The notes under the pieces: model-generated
Seen by the model: only the letters and a program-made list of their open reading frames with translations
Databases searched by the model: none
What the model was told of the DNA's origin: nothing
Part shown: positions 34,106 to 45,464 of the stretch, piece after piece
Layout of the letters: every line of letters starts with the position of its first letter
How positions within the stretch are numbered: the first letter of the stretch is position 1
Position numbers and translations under genes: made by a program
From: Ctenosaura bakeri
Lineage: Eukaryota > Chordata > Lepidosauria > Squamata > Iguanidae
Assembly: GCA_948474755.1 (NCBI GenBank)
Contig: CAOLHI010001660.1
Location: forward strand, 186,001-250,000
Direction of reading: 5' to 3'
Length of the DNA: 64,000 bases

Positions 34106-34107
34106 GG

Positions 34108-34500
34108 TGTGGATATATTATAGGGCCTTCTTGATGACTGCTCTCATACTGTAAAATCCCTTCCCGCAAAAGGCTCTCCTGGTCTTCTCTCTGCTTTGCT
34201 TTCACTGGCAAGTAAAACTCTTTTATTTAATCTGGCATTTGGAAATTTACTCAGTATGCAGAAGTTGGGTTTTTTTTAGTGCGGTCTGTGTTCTCCATTA
34301 TAATCCTTTTTGTTATGTCTTTTAAATAATTTTGTCAGCTATAAATTTTGTTAAAAAAATATGATAGATATTTAATTGTTTTTTAAGTTTTGTGTCTTCA
34401 GATTTTTAATTATATATGGTTTTTAACTTTCTTGCAAACCACTTTGGGTCACCCGTCAAGAGAATGGTGAGATATAAATTAAAAATAATTTTAAAATTAA
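34108..34500 (+). mobile_element. Possible L2-like LINE tail
   Basis: TGCTCTCATACTGTAAAATC with CTTCCCGCAAAAGGCTCTCC and a later CAAACCACTTTGGGTCACCC plus GGTGAGATATAAATTAAAA resemble the 3' end of reptile L2-type LINEs, in plus orientation. It is diverged, so confidence is low. Confidence 0.4.
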
Positions 34501-34532
34501 AATGGCTACAGTCTCTTGAGACTCCTGCTGAC

Positions 34533-34680
34533 TTCCAGTGGTTCCCAAATGCTGGTCCTCCTGGTGTTTTGGGCTTCATCTCCCAGAATTCCAAACTGTT
34601 GGCCAACCTGACTGGGGCTTCTGGGAGCAGAAGTCTAAAACACCTCGAAGATCAAGTTTGGCAACCACTGGAAGGCACTA
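34533..34680. mobile_element. Short palindromic element
   Basis: CCAGTGGTTCCCAAATGCTG at the left pairs with GTTTGGCAACCACTGG at the right. CATCTCCCAGAATTCCAAAC and GGGGCTTCTGGGAG lie inside. Non-coding DNA-transposon type. Confidence 0.6.
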
Positions 34681-34684
34681 ACTT

Positions 34685-35955
34685 TGAAGCCTGGAATTTG
34701 AAAGAGGTTATTTTCAGATGGGAAAGATATAATCACACCAAACCGTACACCATTCTTATTTTTAAAAAACATTTTGAGTGAACAAGCTGGATGAATCTGT
34801 TTCTCCAACCACCCACAACTGCTGCAGTGTTCATTGATGGACTTACCCAATTACTCCATTTCAATCTGTTTTCTTTTTGTGTGTGTATGTATCTTCTACT
34901 GTGTTTTTAATTGTTTTATATTCTTTATTAAGAGCAACATTAAAGTGACAGATCTTATAACAAACATCAATGCATGAATAAAAATAAAATTCAGATAGAT
35001 TGCTAATAACAAATTCTATCCTGATCTGTACAACATACATGAATCCATTGTTTGCTAAATAAATGGTAAAACAATGCAAAAAATTAGCTTGATCTTGCTG
35101 CTAAGTATATAATTTGTATACATTTGTAATGGCACAATATACAAGATATCCTCCATTTGTTCATGACGTTAGTTATTATGCACTTCCAACTTTCCTTTTT
35201 AGAGTTGCAATGAGTTCAAAAATATAGACTCTTCTATTACCAAATACTATATTTAGATATTTTACTGGTTTTTTTAATTATTTTGCATGTCGCTTATTTT
35301 TTCCTTTGTGAATTTCAATCTCCCTTCATCTTTGACGGATTTATAGCATTTTTTTTCCGGAGCTACTGCTACTTTCAAAATTTTGCTTGAGTATTTTGTA
35401 TTTTATATTTTGTAATAAAGAGCTTTAAACAATACATTGTCATTTTAATTTGTTTTCAACCATAAAAGCTGCTATTGGTCTTTCACTGCATCTCATCTTT
35501 CTAAAAAAAAAGTACCAAGGCAGCACATAAAAACATAAAAACCAGCAGAGTGCAAAATATGAGGGGGAAAAAACCTAAAAATAAATGCAACCTTCAAAAC
35601 AAAATAAACAAAGTTGATGAGATCTTAATATGCTGTTTGCTGCAGAAGAAGTTGTCAGATTCTTCACTGAATTACCTTTCTTTATCGGTTCCTCCTTCCC
35701 ACACACAGTTGGCACATAGAAAATGAATAGCAAACTTTATTGATAGGTTGACTCATCTAACTGTATTGCAAAAGGCACATTTCCTTTTCTATAGTAAACA
35801 ACCTGCAGCTTTAAATCAGAGTGGACAATGCATAGTCCATTGGATTGCCTGGGGCCCTTAAACCTCTATTCCGGTTCTGAATCAACTGCCACCATTGAAC
35901 CCAAATAACTGAAATAGTGGCTGCTGCTGCAATCAATCCAGCTTGTGAACGAGAG
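34685..35955. other. No gene seen
   Basis: Very AT-rich sequence with no recognised element. Confidence 0.5.
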
Positions 35956-35958
35956 AGG

Positions 35959-36183
35959 GTATGTCTATGGACCTTCAAGTCCCCTGTCAACCTATGGCAA
36001 CCCCATGAGTTTCATAGGGTTTTCTTAGGCAAAGAATACTGAGAAGTGGTTTTTCTAGTTCTTTCCTCTGAAATATGACCTATAGCACCTAGGATTCATT
36101 GGTACTCTCTCATCCAAGTACCAATCAAGGCTGGCCTTGCTTAGCTTCCAGGATCAGACAAGATCTGATGCCTTTAGGGAATT
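35959..36183 (-). mobile_element. 5S-rRNA-headed SINE, antisense
   Basis: In plus orientation, the complement of the tail (TATGTCTATGGACCTTCAAG, CTATGGCAACCCCATGAGTT) is followed by the complement of the 5S head: CTCATCCAAGTACCAATCAA and GCTTAGCTTCCAGGATCAGA with CAAGATCTGATGCC. The gene order is the reverse of the copy at 24,957. Confidence 0.8.
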
Positions 36184-36243
36184 TAGGCCCCCATAAAAAG
36201 TATTCTCACACGCTTCTGATGCAGGAGGAAAAAGAGGACAGAA

Positions 36244-36737
36244 CAGTAGGACCCCCATATCTGTGGGGAATTGGTTCTGGGGGGCCCTGCAGACACTGAA
36301 ATGCATGGATAGTAAGGAACACCCTGTCCTGCCGCCCACCCTGGCCCAATCATGGCAGCAACAGGCAGGAAAAGAGTGGATCAGGCCCAGGGTTGGCGAT
36401 GGGAGTTGGCAAGGAGGGGTGACAGGAGTTGGAGAGTAGCACCATCCTGTCCTCCCCGCTCTTTCCGCTGCCCACCGCTGGGATTGGGGCTGGGGTGGGT
36501 GATGAGAGTGGATGAGGAGCAATCCCACACTCCTCATTCTTTTCCCGTCGCCCGCTGCCAGGATTGGGCCTGAAGTAGGCAGCGGGAGTTGGCGAGGAGC
36601 GCGATCCCACGCTCCTCACCACCTCCTACCACCCACCCCAGGCCCCAGGCCCGGTTATCCATGGTTGGCCCAATGATGGCCAGCCACAGCTAACTAAATC
36701 AGTGGATAATGAATCTGCAGATACGGGGGTCCTACTG
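36244..36737. mobile_element. Tigger/pogo-like non-autonomous element
   Basis: Starts CAGTAGGACCCCCATATCTG and ends CAGATACGGGGGTCCTACTG, an excellent inverted repeat of about 20 bp. The right flank is TA; the left flank is AA, a one-base departure from a TA duplication. The GC-rich interior holds about three imperfect tandem units, each with a GGGATTGGG or GGATTGGGCC core and a GGAGTTGGCGAGGAG-like stretch. Terminal sequence and TA context fit the Tc1/mariner-pogo group. No transposase frame. Confidence 0.7.
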
Positions 36738-37011
36738 TACTCTCTATAAGTAAGATACTGAGGTTCTATGATGCAGGAGGCTCTATGATGCAGGAGTAAT
36801 CTGCGAGATGCTAAGACTCTGTGTTGCAGGAGGCAGCTCTATAGTCAGTTCTCCACCTTCCCAGGGGCTGGGGTGCAAGACCCCTCCAACAGTGGAAAAC
36901 TGTGAATATCGTAACACACACGCCCCAGCTTGTTTAACATAGACACAAAAAAGTACCTGTACAGGTTGAGTGGCTGGGCCTGGACCACACGTGTGTTCCC
37001 TTGTTCACTCA

Positions 37012-37117
37012 GGCCATTTCCACACTAGACTGTTATAGTGCTATCATTCCACTTTCAACATCCTATGGAATCCTGGGGCTTGCAATTTAGGGAAAGGCCG
37101 TTGAACCTCTCCCTAAT
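37012..37117. mobile_element. Harbinger-like element, right half missing
   Basis: Starts GGCCATTTCCACACTAGACT and continues with TTATAGTGCTATCATTCCAC and CATCCTATGGAATCCTGG, closely matching the left arm of the element at 25,296. It stops at the TAATA microsatellite. The complementary right arm is absent. Confidence 0.65.
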
Positions 37118-37162
37118 ATAATATAATATAATATAATATAATATAATATAATATATATAATA
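37118..37162. repeat. (TAATA)n microsatellite
   Basis: About eight TAATA units ending in a TA run. It may have grown from the AT-rich junction of the truncated element just upstream. Confidence 0.95.
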
Positions 37163-37164
37163 TA

Positions 37165-38717
37165 GTTTCATCTTGGATCACATAATCGCTGCTCCATTGT
37201 CTGGCGACATTCCTTCTGGACAGTACATATTCTATTTTGGTGACTGTAGACTGATGGATTTGGTTTATAATAATATTTTGTTTATTGATCTGTTCTCAGC
37301 TGCTGTCGCTGATTGCCTAGCAAAAAATATCAAGTCCTGTAGCTCCCTTTTATCTGATGGTAAAGACTCAGATGACCACCAGACTGGTTTGGGATTAGTT
37401 TTTGATTTCTGCATGATATTTAGTGGAGTTTTTGCATGTCTTGTCTGATTCTTCAGTAAAAGCCTCTCTGATTTGGGAGACCCAAATCAGCATAGCCTCT
37501 TGTCTCATGGGAGGATGTAATCCCACCATGAAAAGGATAGTGATGGGTAGTGATAGTGGTAGTATTGGTGATAGGGCCCTGGGAGCAATTCCAAACAGAC
37601 TGGCTGGAGTGAGTTTTACCTGTGCCACCAGGCAGATGGGTTTGAAGTCTTTATTAGCAACGTCACCAAATGAAGGCTAGGAATGGACTGGAGGAATGAA
37701 TTTTACTATGTTACTAACCTGCTTGCATGGTTCTCGTAGCTATGGTAGGGATGTCAGGGAGAGATGGGTCACATTTATACACACTTTGTTTTTGTTTTCC
37801 TTCTGTGCTCTGTGTTCCTTGGAACAACAGAGGAATGTGTCCCAGGCTGAGGGACCCATAGCCATGGGGAATTGAACTGCTAGTCAGTGATAGTCTGGGT
37901 AGAATTAGTTGTTTAGGGGTCTAATTTTACCATTGGCTGTGAGGGGATGTTGGCTCCTATTAGTGAATTGACTTCTCTGCTATGTACCATTTGCTATATC
38001 ATTTTCCACCAATAAAGCTCCTTTTAAAGCATGAACATCTGTTCAAATCCAGACAAAGTCTTCAGTAGGCTTGGAACTACAGCCAGTTCCAGAAGTGAAT
38101 ATTTGTAAAATATCTGAATGACATTGTCATGAATAGGATTAGCAAAGTTACAAAAAATGACACTGCTTGGTAGATGCCAGATTATCTCATGAAACCTCAC
38201 TGATTTGTAGATTCATGGATGGAGTTTGAACCATGGATGATCCAAAATTCCAATCAGTAACACCTGATAGACTGTGAAACCAAGATGATGAAATGGTGGT
38301 GATGATAATGGACCTTTTAGTAGAGTGGAGAGTTGTGAGTTGGAAGGGACTCTCTGGACTGCAGGGTGTCTAGTCAGGTGGAAGTCATAAACGTGTATTA
38401 AGGACAGTTTTTGATTTATCATTACTACAGGGCTGTGAAGTGTCATTGGAAAAGTTACTTTTTGGGATTACAATTCCCAGAGTCCAGCTGGGAGTCCACT
38501 GAGGAAACCCAGTGGCCATGTTGACTGGATGGGGAGTTTTGGGACAGCACTCAAGGAAAAGAGAATAGCTATCTTCACCCTGTCAAAAAGAGACATAGGT
38601 CTGTGTAAGCTGCATTTATGTGCGTACTTGTTCTTAATAGGATTCTAGCCAAGATCTCTTTAATCAGCTATTTGGTACTCACCAGTACTGAATGAATGAG
38701 GTGTGGGGGGGTCACAT
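37165..38717. other. No gene seen
   Basis: No recognised exon or repeat. CCAATAAAGCTCC near 38,008 resembles a polyadenylation signal in an LTR-like context, but no other LTR feature was seen. Confidence 0.4.
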
Positions 38718-38721
38718 GTGG

Positions 38722-39475
38722 TGTTAGCTTCCACTGTTTCAAGGAAAAGTTTGGCCATCACAATCCCTGCCTGACAGATCATTGGCTCAGTATGAAGGGG
38801 ACTGCTGTCAATGAAGATGAGCTGTCAAAAAGAAGAAATTAGTCAGTCTCAGAGTCTGAAGAGGATAACAGGATATCTGATTTCCCAGAAACTGATTTGC
38901 TTTTCCCTCCAAACACAACAGCCATCAATACTGTCTGACAGAGGATGAAGGCATGACTAGAAGTGATATCATATCATTTCCAGTGCTGAGATTCAGCCTA
39001 GGAACAGACAGATTTTGCCTATTTGGTGTGTTAAGAGGGCTGTGTGGGGACTCACACAGCATTTGGATTTCAGGGATCCACTTTGTCCCTCAAACTTATT
39101 GCTATCCTTGGGTATAAAGCTCAAGCCATTTCGTCCTTCTCTGCTTCTCTCTGAATGGTAATTGTAACCCAATCCTTTTTCTGTCTCTCTATTCATTTTT
39201 CTCCTTTTCTTTTCAGTTAGCCTTGTGTGATTACTTGTGTGTGTGACTAATTTGTGTGTGTGCATGTGTATTTTCCCCAATGAAACATTTAAATTGAACT
39301 ATCAGTCTTCTGGCTGATCTTTTTAGAAAGATCTCATAAACAGAGGTGGCAGATCTCATTAAGTTACCCCTCTTTTTGCAGGCCTCCTGTTTTTGAGCTA
39401 ATCATTCCCCATTATTGAACAGAGGTACTGGTATTGTTGGTGGGCCCTCATGGCACCCACATTTTGGGGTTAACA
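38722..39475 (+). mobile_element. LTR of the second family, plus orientation
   Basis: The right end CTCATGGCACCCACATTTTG then GGGTTAACA matches the complement of the left edge of the LTR at 31,027. TTTTCAGTTAGCCTTGTGTG near 39,212 and GAGCTAATCATTCCCC near 39,398 match that LTR as well. The TATA-like GGGTATAAAGCTC lies near 39,110. The left end TGTTAGC at 38,722 is flanked by GTGG and the right end by GGTG; these agree only with a one-base offset, so the left boundary is provisional. Confidence 0.65.
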
Positions 39476-39479
39476 GGTG

Positions 39480-40450
39480 GGTTATGGGAGGCAGTGAGGG
39501 GGAGAAAGAAGGCCCATGCTGTCACATATTTGTGGTTGTTTGGAGGCAATTATTTGCCCCACAAAAATTGGCTGAATTATATTATGGGCATCTGGAGGCT
39601 TTAGCAATCTCCTGATTTGGGGACCCAAAAAGCAGTCAGGGCATACACTGTCCCCTCTTCTGATCTAAAGGATTATGGTTATAAAACAAACAAACAAACA
39701 AACTGCTGTTAGTTTGTTTAGACTCACATATTCTCATTTCATCCTAGAAGTTTCCCTTTCAATTTGTTTTCCACTGGATATGCAATGATTTCTAGTCCAT
39801 GTGGTCATGGATGTAAAGACCCTGGCACTCAAATGTATGTTGTACATCCCAACTAGTTCCAGCGTGTCACATTAATTTTAAAAAAAGAAGGAGTGTGCTG
39901 TATTATTATCTTTTCATTTGTGTTTTAAATGTATTTTAAGTGGCTCAACTGTGGGTTTTTTTTCATTTTTCTAATAGCTTTTTTTTTAAAGTTGTATTTG
40001 ATTTTAGTTTGTTTGTAAGTTGACTTGGATCGTGTGCTGCGAGAATGGCAAGATATCAATAAAACAAAACAAAACACATAGTTCTTACCTGTATAAGAAT
40101 TCTTTTGATTGTAATGGCTTTTTTGAAAAATAAGAAAGGAACACCAGTAGAGTGGATAGCACCCTTGCCAGCTGCTTGCAGAATTGTCCAGCAGGCAAAA
40201 TCTGACAAGCCAGTATTTTATCCACTAGGTAAGTTGTCCCATGGAGTGAATGCAAAGGAGAAAAAATTTCAGAAGAGTGACCTGTGTGGCCACAACACAC
40301 ACAAAAATTTCTGTAAATCAGTAGTTTTTAACTTTTCTTTACCAGAGACTCCTTACCCTGTAAATATAATTTATTGCCAAGGTCCTCCAATACTTACTCA
40401 AGATTTAAATATTTAATTTTAGATTGAAATTATGAAATATGTATTTAAAT
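39480..40450. other. No gene seen
   Basis: AT-rich sequence with an (AAAC)n run near 39,686. A 103-codon plus frame at 40,105-40,416 has no recognised domain. Sequence near 40,015-40,070 resembles a LINE tail. Confidence 0.45.
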
Positions 40451-40455
40451 ATTAA

Positions 40456-40912
40456 TCTACTATATAAAAGTCAACGTTTGTGAGTGAACTTTTAGTTTGT
40501 CTGTTTGCTGTGTCAGGCAAGAAGACCTCATATGATTGGCTGGTTGTGAAGATTCTATAGAATCCGGGGGTTGGCAGTTTAGGGAGGGGCCTTTAGAATT
40601 CTCATCTAGAGCCCTTTTTGGGCCTCAGACCGGTTGCTATGGAGATGAGGCCTAGCAGCAAGGAGAAGGCCATTGTATTCCCCCAGAAACCAAACCTCTT
40701 TATGTTAACAACTCTGAATACAGATTGGATTGGGGATGAGGGGGAAAATTACAGGTACTAGATAAGGCAGTTTGGGGAAATTTACAGACTTGGGCTAAAT
40801 CTGTGTATTTCAACCACATCTAATTCCTAAGATAAGGTAATTCCTAAGGTATTTCTAATAAGTATTACCTATGAGAAAATAAAACCCTAGGCAACCCCGG
40901 GAAATACACTAG
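40456..40912 (+). mobile_element. Short non-autonomous Helitron-like element, 457 bp
   Basis: It begins TCTACTATATAAAAG directly after an A and ends CACTAG directly before a T, the expected 5'-TC, CTRR-3' and A/T insertion context of Helitrons. A GC-rich stretch just inside the right end (CCCTAGGCAACCCCGGG) can fold into the expected short terminal hairpin. There is no target duplication and no Rep/helicase frame, as expected for a non-autonomous copy. A fragment with GAATCCGGGGGTTGGCAGTT and AATTCTCATCTAGAG inside resembles the short elements at 2,092, suggesting capture or a nested insertion. Confidence 0.65.
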
Positions 40913-40932
40913 TATATTTACATATTTATTAA

Positions 40933-41133
40933 AGGCTTCTGGAGAACAGGATTGAAATCCCCCGCTCAGACACTGGCTGACCTTGGGCAAGTCACATTCT
41001 CTTTGTTAGACGAAGGCAAAGGAAATCTCCTCTCAAAAATCTACCCAAAAAAAAAAAAAAAAACCTACCCTGTGATATGTTCACCTTAGAGTTGCCATAA
41101 GTCAGAAGTAACTCGAAGGCACACAACAACAAA
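40933..41133 (+). mobile_element. tRNA-headed SINE, 5'-truncated
   Basis: GGATTGAAATCCCCCGCTCA (B box) is followed by GACCTTGGGCAAGTCACATT, an A-run of 18 or so, and the tail CCTTAGAGTTGCCATAAGTC and ACTCGAAGGCACACAACAAC. The A-box region is missing. Confidence 0.8.
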
Positions 41134-41186
41134 GTGCTTCTGACAAAGGGAGGTTCTGTCTAGCCATCATGTCTCTCCCCTTTAAA

Positions 41187-41271
41187 AACTGACTTATGAG
41201 GACCCTAAGTTGAAGCTATCGTGAGAGTTTTCATAGCAAGGTTTGTTGCCATTGCCTTTCTGTGAGACTGA
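41187..41271 (-). mobile_element. tRNA-headed SINE, antisense, first part (split by Harbinger)
   Basis: GACTTATGAGGACCCTAAGT, TTTTCATAGCAAGGTTTGTT and TTGCCTTTCTGTGAGACTGA are the complement of the SINE tail and body. The element is cut at 41,271 by the 10.2 kb transposon. A diverged continuation follows at 51,524. Confidence 0.7.
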
Positions 41272-41682
41272 GGCCTTTTCCACATGGGGGGATTAATTCT
41301 TTTCCCCTGACAGATTATTTTGTTACCGCCTCAGAGCGGACATTTTTTACCTCGGTCCACATGCGTGCAGCCTCTCTCAAAAAATTTTTGCACCGCTCAG
41401 TACACACGTTACCCGTCCACGTCCGCCCCCCCTCCCATCGGCCCGCCCTCCATGGCCGTGAGTGGCGTGTTTTTTTTCTTTTCTTTTTTATGTTCATCAG
41501 CGCGGCAGGTCACGTGTGCATGCGCCCCCGCCCCGCAAGTCCCCCTCGCGAGGATTGGCCAAAAACAAAGCGCGCCCATTGGTCGCAACCACAATTCGCG
41601 CCAAATTTGTTTTTCGGCCACCGCTTGAGGGACAGATAGCATTTGCTTTGCAGTTCGGGACTCCTGCAGCTCACTGCGAGAG

Positions 41683-44037
41683 ATGGAGCGAGGGTTAAAA
41701 TTTTTGCTCGCCCAAATTGCTAGCGCCCTTCTCGCCTTAAAACCGACTTGGTGTGGTGGTGGCCGAACTGAGTCGCCAATGGGCGGCAGAGCACCCCGAG
41801 GAGGCGCAGGCGATTGGCCTCCACGCGAACACGGTCGCGGTTTTGGGTTTCTACGCGACGATTCTTGGGCGGCCGCGGAGGCCCCTTCAACGCCTTCCAC
41901 GCCAGAGAAGATGGTGGGTACGGCAGGGGTGGGAAGAACCTGGTGGTCGGGGGAAAGGTCATGGGGAAATGGGATGAGGACCAGTGGCTCTACCATTTCC
42001 GCATGCCCAAAGGAGACGCTCTGGAGATTGCCAACCACCTCCGTCCCCATCTAGAGAGAAGGGATACGGAGATGGGGGCCCGCCATATCGGTGGGGGAAA
42101 AACCCCGTAAACGATTTGGTGGCTGACAACCCCCTTGATTTATCGGAAGGTGGCAAACACCTTCGGCTTGGGGGATCTCAACTGTGGCTGCCATGGTGAT
42201 AGAGGTCTGCCTGGCCATCGAGCATGTACTGCTGAGACCCACATTTTGTCCTGGCGACTATCACCAGGTAGGTGCTCCGGGGGCGGCGGGTTACCAATTC
42301 CCCCACTGGCAGCCTGCAGCTGTCCCCCCCCTCTCTTGAGGTGTCCTCCCTTCCTGTATCCTGCAGATGCAGATGCAGATACAGCCGCAGTGAGTTTCCA
42401 GGGGGAAAAGTGTGTGGGTGCATATCCCTTTTTGCCCCTTTTTTGTTTTTCCCGGGACGTAAGGGGGGAAATTTTTTTTCCCATCAGTGGCACAGGGGGG
42501 AAAGTCACGAGCCACCGTTTCCTTCCATTTGTTGCCGGAGCACAACTCGCAGAAGCAACCACCATGGCTGGGGGGGCATTGCCTTGTGACGGCAGTGCGA
42601 GGGCGGGAAACCCCAAACATGCCCGGTGTATCCCCCCTAATATTTAGATGAAACCGCATTGGCATACTTTGGATGCCTCCCTTGCAGAGCAATCAATTTG
42701 CTGATTGCGCGCAAAACCCTTTTATTGCCATCAGCTAGACAGAGGTGGATTCATAGGGTTGGATGCCTGGAGGGGGGGAGCAACTGATTTTAAAAGGACC
42801 CCTTTAATGACCAGCCTGGCGGCTTGGATGTGCATGCACATCGGGTTTTTGTCGCGGGAGGCATGCTGGCCCTCATGACATGGAGGATCATTTTCCAGCT
42901 TTGCCTCTCGCGCGTTTTTCTTCCGCATTTTTATCTTGCTGGAAGTGGTCCCTATTTGGCACCCCATCAAATGGCTGGGGAAGTGGACTAAGTGAGCGAT
43001 ACCACTTGAAAGGCCCTGGAATCCCATGGGCACCTATTCAGTTGCTTTTACCTTGTATGTTGGCATGCTGGAATTTTCCCCAAGGGTGCCTTGTGTGGCC
43101 CCTGCTCTCCCCCCCTCGGGACACTTGCCAGCAACCCCTCCAAGGGCAAACTCCAGCTATTGTTCCTGCCAATTGTATCAAGTGCATGTGGGGATGTGGT
43201 CCAGGGTCCCTCAGGTTGTCCTGCTCCTCATTTCATTTGCCACAAGCAGTGAGGTGTATTTCTATTTGGGGAAAAGAAAATGAAGTTTGGCATTGATGTG
43301 TTCTCAGACCTGTTTTCCCTCTGTTCTATAATATTCCAGGTGATGCATGGGTTTCGCCAGATGGGCTTCCCGCAGTGCATAGGCGCCGTGGATGGGACTC
43401 ATATTCCAGTGAGGGCTCCCAAGGGACGAGGGGAAGAATTCATCAACAAAGAGCTCTTTCTCCATTCTCCTACAGGGCATGGTGGATCCGAGGGGAGGTT
43501 CCAGGACATCGTCCCCTCGGCTACACGGGGAGAACACATGATGCGTTCGTTTTCAGGCACTCAGCCTTGTACCAAGCCATGGATGCGGGGAGGTTTTGGG
43601 CAATCCTACCGTGACCATGGGGGATGTCCCTGTTGGGCCTTTGATACGGGGGGATGCCGGCCCCCATGCAGGTGGCTGATGAAGCCCTACGGAGGAAGAT
43701 TGGACCCTGGAAGATGGCCGGACCGCGTGTTCAATCGCTGCCGCAATGTTGTGGAGCGGTGCCTTCGGGAGGCTCAAGGCGCGTTGGGGCTGCCTGTCTG
43801 CCCCGCTAACTGTGTCCGAGGAAAACTTTGTTCCTGTGGTTAGTGCCTGTGTCGTGCTGCACAACATCTGTGAATCGAAGGGACATATCCTCCACCCTGG
43901 CCTGGCTCCCCCACCACCACTCGCACTACGGGCCGCAGCCCAAGACCTCCCTGGCCGTGGCTCGGGGACCTAGGATCAGGGAAGGGGAACTTGTGAGGGA
44001 TGCTATCGCCACCCTGATAGCTAGCGAAAGCGAATAG
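41683..44037 (+). pseudogene. Harbinger DDE transposase, two exons, frameshifted
   Basis: Exon 1 (41,683-42,267) starts MERGLKFLLAQIASAL and later encodes QWLYHFRMPK, IANHLRPHLERRDTEM and YRKVANTFGL, the HARBI1-like N-terminal region. Exon 2 (43,340-44,037) encodes MGFPQCIGAVDGTHIPV, GYTGRTHDAFVFRHS, WLMKPYGG, FNRCRNVVER, NFVPVVSACVVLHNICESKG and a C-terminal DAIATLIASESE before a stop. Catalytic acids can be seen: the Asp in AVDGTH (codon 43,391), an Asp in GDAG (43,653) and the Glu in VVER (43,754). At least six frame changes lie between these blocks, so the gene cannot make a full protein. The enzyme would cut and paste elements with matching ends in the nucleus, with a Myb-like partner for nuclear import and end binding (family knowledge). 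The ATG at 41,683 was chosen because it opens the frame that leads into the conserved part. Confidence 0.85.
42268..43339 (+). other. Intron of the transposase gene
   Basis: The donor CACCAG/GTAGGT lies at 42,267/42,268. The acceptor TTCTATAATATTCCAG/GTGATG lies at 43,339/43,340 after a pyrimidine-rich tract. Joining the exons keeps the frame: the end of exon 1 reads GDYHQ and exon 2 continues VMHGF. These are adjacent in intron-less family members. The intron is 1,072 bp and in phase 0. Confidence 0.8.
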
Positions 44038-44235
44038 GGGTGGAGGTTGTTTACCAAGCATTGCTAGGTGGGGCCTGCCTGATGTGGCTGCTTTTGGCCT
44101 TGTTCTGGCCCGCCACCAAATGTCAGCGTGGGCACTGCTTGACCTACAGTGATTCCCCTGGCAGCACAGAAAGGTTTGTCCAGTTCTATTTTGGGGATGT
44201 TTTTGACTTTTCATGAGCATTGTTTCAATCTCTCT

Positions 44236-44241
44236 AATAAA
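44236..44241 (+). promoter_or_regulatory. Polyadenylation signal of the transposase gene
   Basis: AATAAA lies about 200 bp downstream of the transposase stop, followed by a T/G-rich stretch (TTTTCCTTGTGG). Position and strand fit the end of that transcript. Confidence 0.6.
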
Positions 44242-44659
44242 GGTTTGCATAGTTATTCATGTGGGGAAACTTTGCTTGTCTGTTTTCCTTGTGGAATCCG
44301 CAGAGAATGTTTTGGGTTCTTGCTAGAGACAAGGTACTAGACATGATACACATCCCGGTTCACATGGCTTGAGGCTCCAGAGGTGGGAACAAGTCCTGTG
44401 TGCGTGGACCAATGGACAATTTTGGGTTTGCCCTTCCACCAGATCACCATGGGAAGCAGACAAAAGAAGTAGGTGGGGGCCATAGGGTCCACGGGGTTTT
44501 TAAGAGGGGGGAAGTGTTTTTCCCCCGCTGTTCTGGGCTTTTGGTGGTTGCGGGACAGATCCCCACCCCCGGGCCCCGCCGGAAAAATAGCAAAGGGACA
44601 AAACAATGGTGGGGGGCAATGGATTTAAACTAGGGGGGGGGAAGAATCCATATTATAAA

Positions 44660-44860
44660 TAACCTCATGATGGTAAGAGCAACTTGACAGTGGCATACAC
44701 CACTTTTAAGTGTGGTGGACTCCCCTTTGCAGCCTGTAAAACCAAGGCCAGATGACCATCTGTCAGAAGTGCTTTAATGGAGTATTTATGCATGGGTGAA
44801 TGGGGCCAGGCTGCATGTCCCATGTGGTCTCTTCCAGAGCTAGGGCCAAATTTTTTTTGG
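44660..44860 (+). mobile_element. CR1 3' end fragment inside the Harbinger element
   Basis: AACTTGACAGTGGCATACAC, AAGTGTGGTGGACTCCCCTT, CAGATGACCATCTGTCAGAA and CATGTGGTCTCTTCCAGAGC match the 3' region of the CR1 at 60,150. The copy is diverged and lacks the ATTCTATG terminus. It lies between the two genes of the transposon. Confidence 0.65.
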
Positions 44861-45464
44861 GGCCTCGGAAAAACTCCTGAACGCCTAAAAAAAACCTCTG
44901 TTTCAATGATTGGGTCTCCGAGAGATTCTGTGGCCTTAGGGGAGCGAGCAGCTGGGCTAGATGGCAATCCTGTCAAGTCTGGGTTGCGACTCACAATGTT
45001 ACAGCAAACAGCTACTAGAAAACCACGGGGAATATCCAAGAGTGTTGATTTGTGTTTGTGTTTTTAATTGCGGATGCACTAAAACCCTATATTGGTTCGT
45101 GGCTTGAATCGAGGCCAGTGGGGGCCCCGGGACTTCTACCACATCTGTAATGTCCACTCAGTGGCACCGTTTTGGCTTTCGCCCCCTTCCTACCATCTCT
45201 AATCTGTTTCTCCTTCTCCATGTTGTTCTCCCCATGGTCCAAACTCGGTCTGTGGAACAGAGACTAGTCCACCCAGGTTACGACAGTGGCAGCTGCAGAC
45301 TTCCAGGTTCGTGCTGTGATGAATTTTCCCCTGGTTAAAAAGTCTGAACTTTGATGTACATTTTCCAGGATGCTGCTTCTATGTTTGGGGATGTTTCGCC
45401 TTGGTTTCTCCCCCAAAGTTCAGATTAAAACCAGGGATGGATTTGTGGCCTGGCTGCCCACCAC

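Noticed and set aside
36154..36537. 127-codon minus-strand frame near 36.2-36.5 kb
   Set aside because: It covers the tandem GC-rich core of a Tigger-like element and has no domain.
41409..42050. 213-codon minus-strand frame opposite transposase exon 1
   Set aside because: It is the complement of the recognised transposase exon and has no domain of its own.
42135..42647. 170-codon plus-strand frame from 42,135 as a separate gene
   Set aside because: It starts in the transposase exon 1 in a shifted frame and runs into the intron. It reflects a frameshift, not a new gene.
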